Notes under the pieces: generated by a model
Told to the model about the DNA's origin: nothing
Database searches by the model: none
Seen by the model: only the letters and a program-made list of their open reading frames with translations
Translations under genes and position numbers: made by a program
Assembly (NCBI GenBank): GCA_910586005.1
Contig: CAJUHG010000107.1
Location: 1 to 5,467 of the forward strand
Direction of reading: 5' to 3'
Source of the DNA: an uncultured Lachnospiraceae bacterium
GTDB taxonomy: Bacteria; Bacillota; Clostridia; Lachnospirales; Lachnospiraceae
DNA: 5,467 nucleotides
Shown: positions 5,092 through 5,467 of the stretch, piece after piece
How the letters are laid out: every line of letters starts with the position of its first letter
Numbering within the stretch: the first letter of the stretch is position 1

Positions 5092-5467
5092 TTAGCAATT
5101 TACTGTTCTTAATAATTCTAGCCTTTTACAAAACATTTCATAGAACTGAGGTAATTTACAAAAAGATTCTTTCTTCACTTCTTTGATTTGATTTAACCCA
5201 ATTCTTTCCACAGACTTAATAGCTGCTTCTTTTTGATTGATATGCTCTCCAAACATAGTTTGACAATTAGAACCTTCTATATCATCATAAGAATGAAATG
5301 CTTGATTAAAATCCATAAGGTCATATAATCTTACTGGTTTATTATTAGAATTACGAACTAATACACCCCAATTTCCCCAATGTCTATCCGTATTCCCAAT
5401 AAGATAATCCACAATATTCATCATATAATAATTATGTTTATCTAAAGAAAGAATATATTTTTTTGTA
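5092..5467 (-). CDS. HipA/CtkA-like protein kinase, C-terminal part (5' end outside window)
   Basis: Only the last 124 or so residues are visible. The frame stays open to the window edge (upstream residues read TKKYILSLDKHNYY), so the Met codons at 5424 and 5421 are internal and the true start is not visible. DYLIGNTDRHWGNWG carries the catalytic loop of the HipA/CtkA (PI3/4-kinase-like) fold: Asp in TDRH (5386-5388) as catalytic base and Asn five residues later (WGN) as metal ligand. Next comes RLYDLMDFNQAF, whose Asp residues occupy the DFG-like metal site. The remainder is a helical tail ending CKRLELLRTVNC. Family members phosphorylate Ser/Thr on proteins; HipA is a persistence toxin that targets a tRNA synthetase, but whether this one is a toxin cannot be told without its N-terminal half and any HipB-like partner. 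A possible weak terminator lies just after it. Confidence 0.8.
   Translation of the reverse strand, partial: TKKYILSLDKHNYYMMNIVDYLIGNTDRHWGNWGVLVRNSNNKPVRLYDLMDFNQAFHSYDDIEGSNCQTMFGEHINQKEAAIKSVERIGLNQIKEVKKESFCKLPQFYEMFCKRLELLRTVNC

Noticed and set aside
1..5467. CRISPR array, tRNA, rRNA or insertion sequence
   Set aside because: No regularly spaced long repeats, no cloverleaf or rRNA-like conserved blocks, and no transposase frame or terminal inverted repeats with target duplications were seen.

Overview
This is an AT-rich window in which every supported gene lies on the minus strand, so the reading direction is right to left. The base composition, the Gram-positive type lipoprotein signal, the strong GGAGG-like ribosome sites and the look of the small unnamed protein families all suggest a Clostridia genome, most likely Lachnospiraceae. 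This placement rests on protein style and recall, not on a search.

In transcription order the layout is as follows. (1) The right edge holds the C-terminal part of a HipA/CtkA-like protein kinase that runs out of the window (5092-5467), followed by a possible weak terminator hairpin. (2) Next is a two-gene unit: a 140-residue cytosolic protein of unknown function (4573-4995), then a secreted DNA/RNA non-specific endonuclease lipoprotein (3680-4576). The two overlap by the tetranucleotide ATGA. (3) A 161-nt gap with a good extended -10 promoter leads to a 210-residue single-membrane-span coiled-coil protein of unknown function (2886-3518). It ends at a structured terminator (2766-2856) that can fold in two mutually exclusive ways.

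(4) A 464-nt gap without a convincing gene (2422-2885) follows. Besides the terminator it holds a regulatory-looking block (13-bp direct repeats 20 bp apart, tandem 8-mers, a 17-bp perfect palindrome, a possible promoter) and a less AT-rich non-coding island. (5) Last comes a two-component system: an OmpR/PhoB-class response regulator (1747-2421) and its sensor histidine kinase (184-1647). They are separated by 99 nt that carry a compact GC-rich hairpin cluster. The left 183 nt are non-coding.

The two-component pair probably senses an envelope signal and may control its own promoter through the direct repeats. The nuclease would act outside the membrane on nucleic acids, for nutrient scavenging, DNA processing or competition. 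Nothing in the sequence directly links the two-component system to the nuclease unit. The strongest leads for something undescribed are the ATGA-coupled unknown gene and nuclease, the unknown membrane coiled-coil protein, the dual-fold terminator, and the three non-coding islands around the two-component genes.
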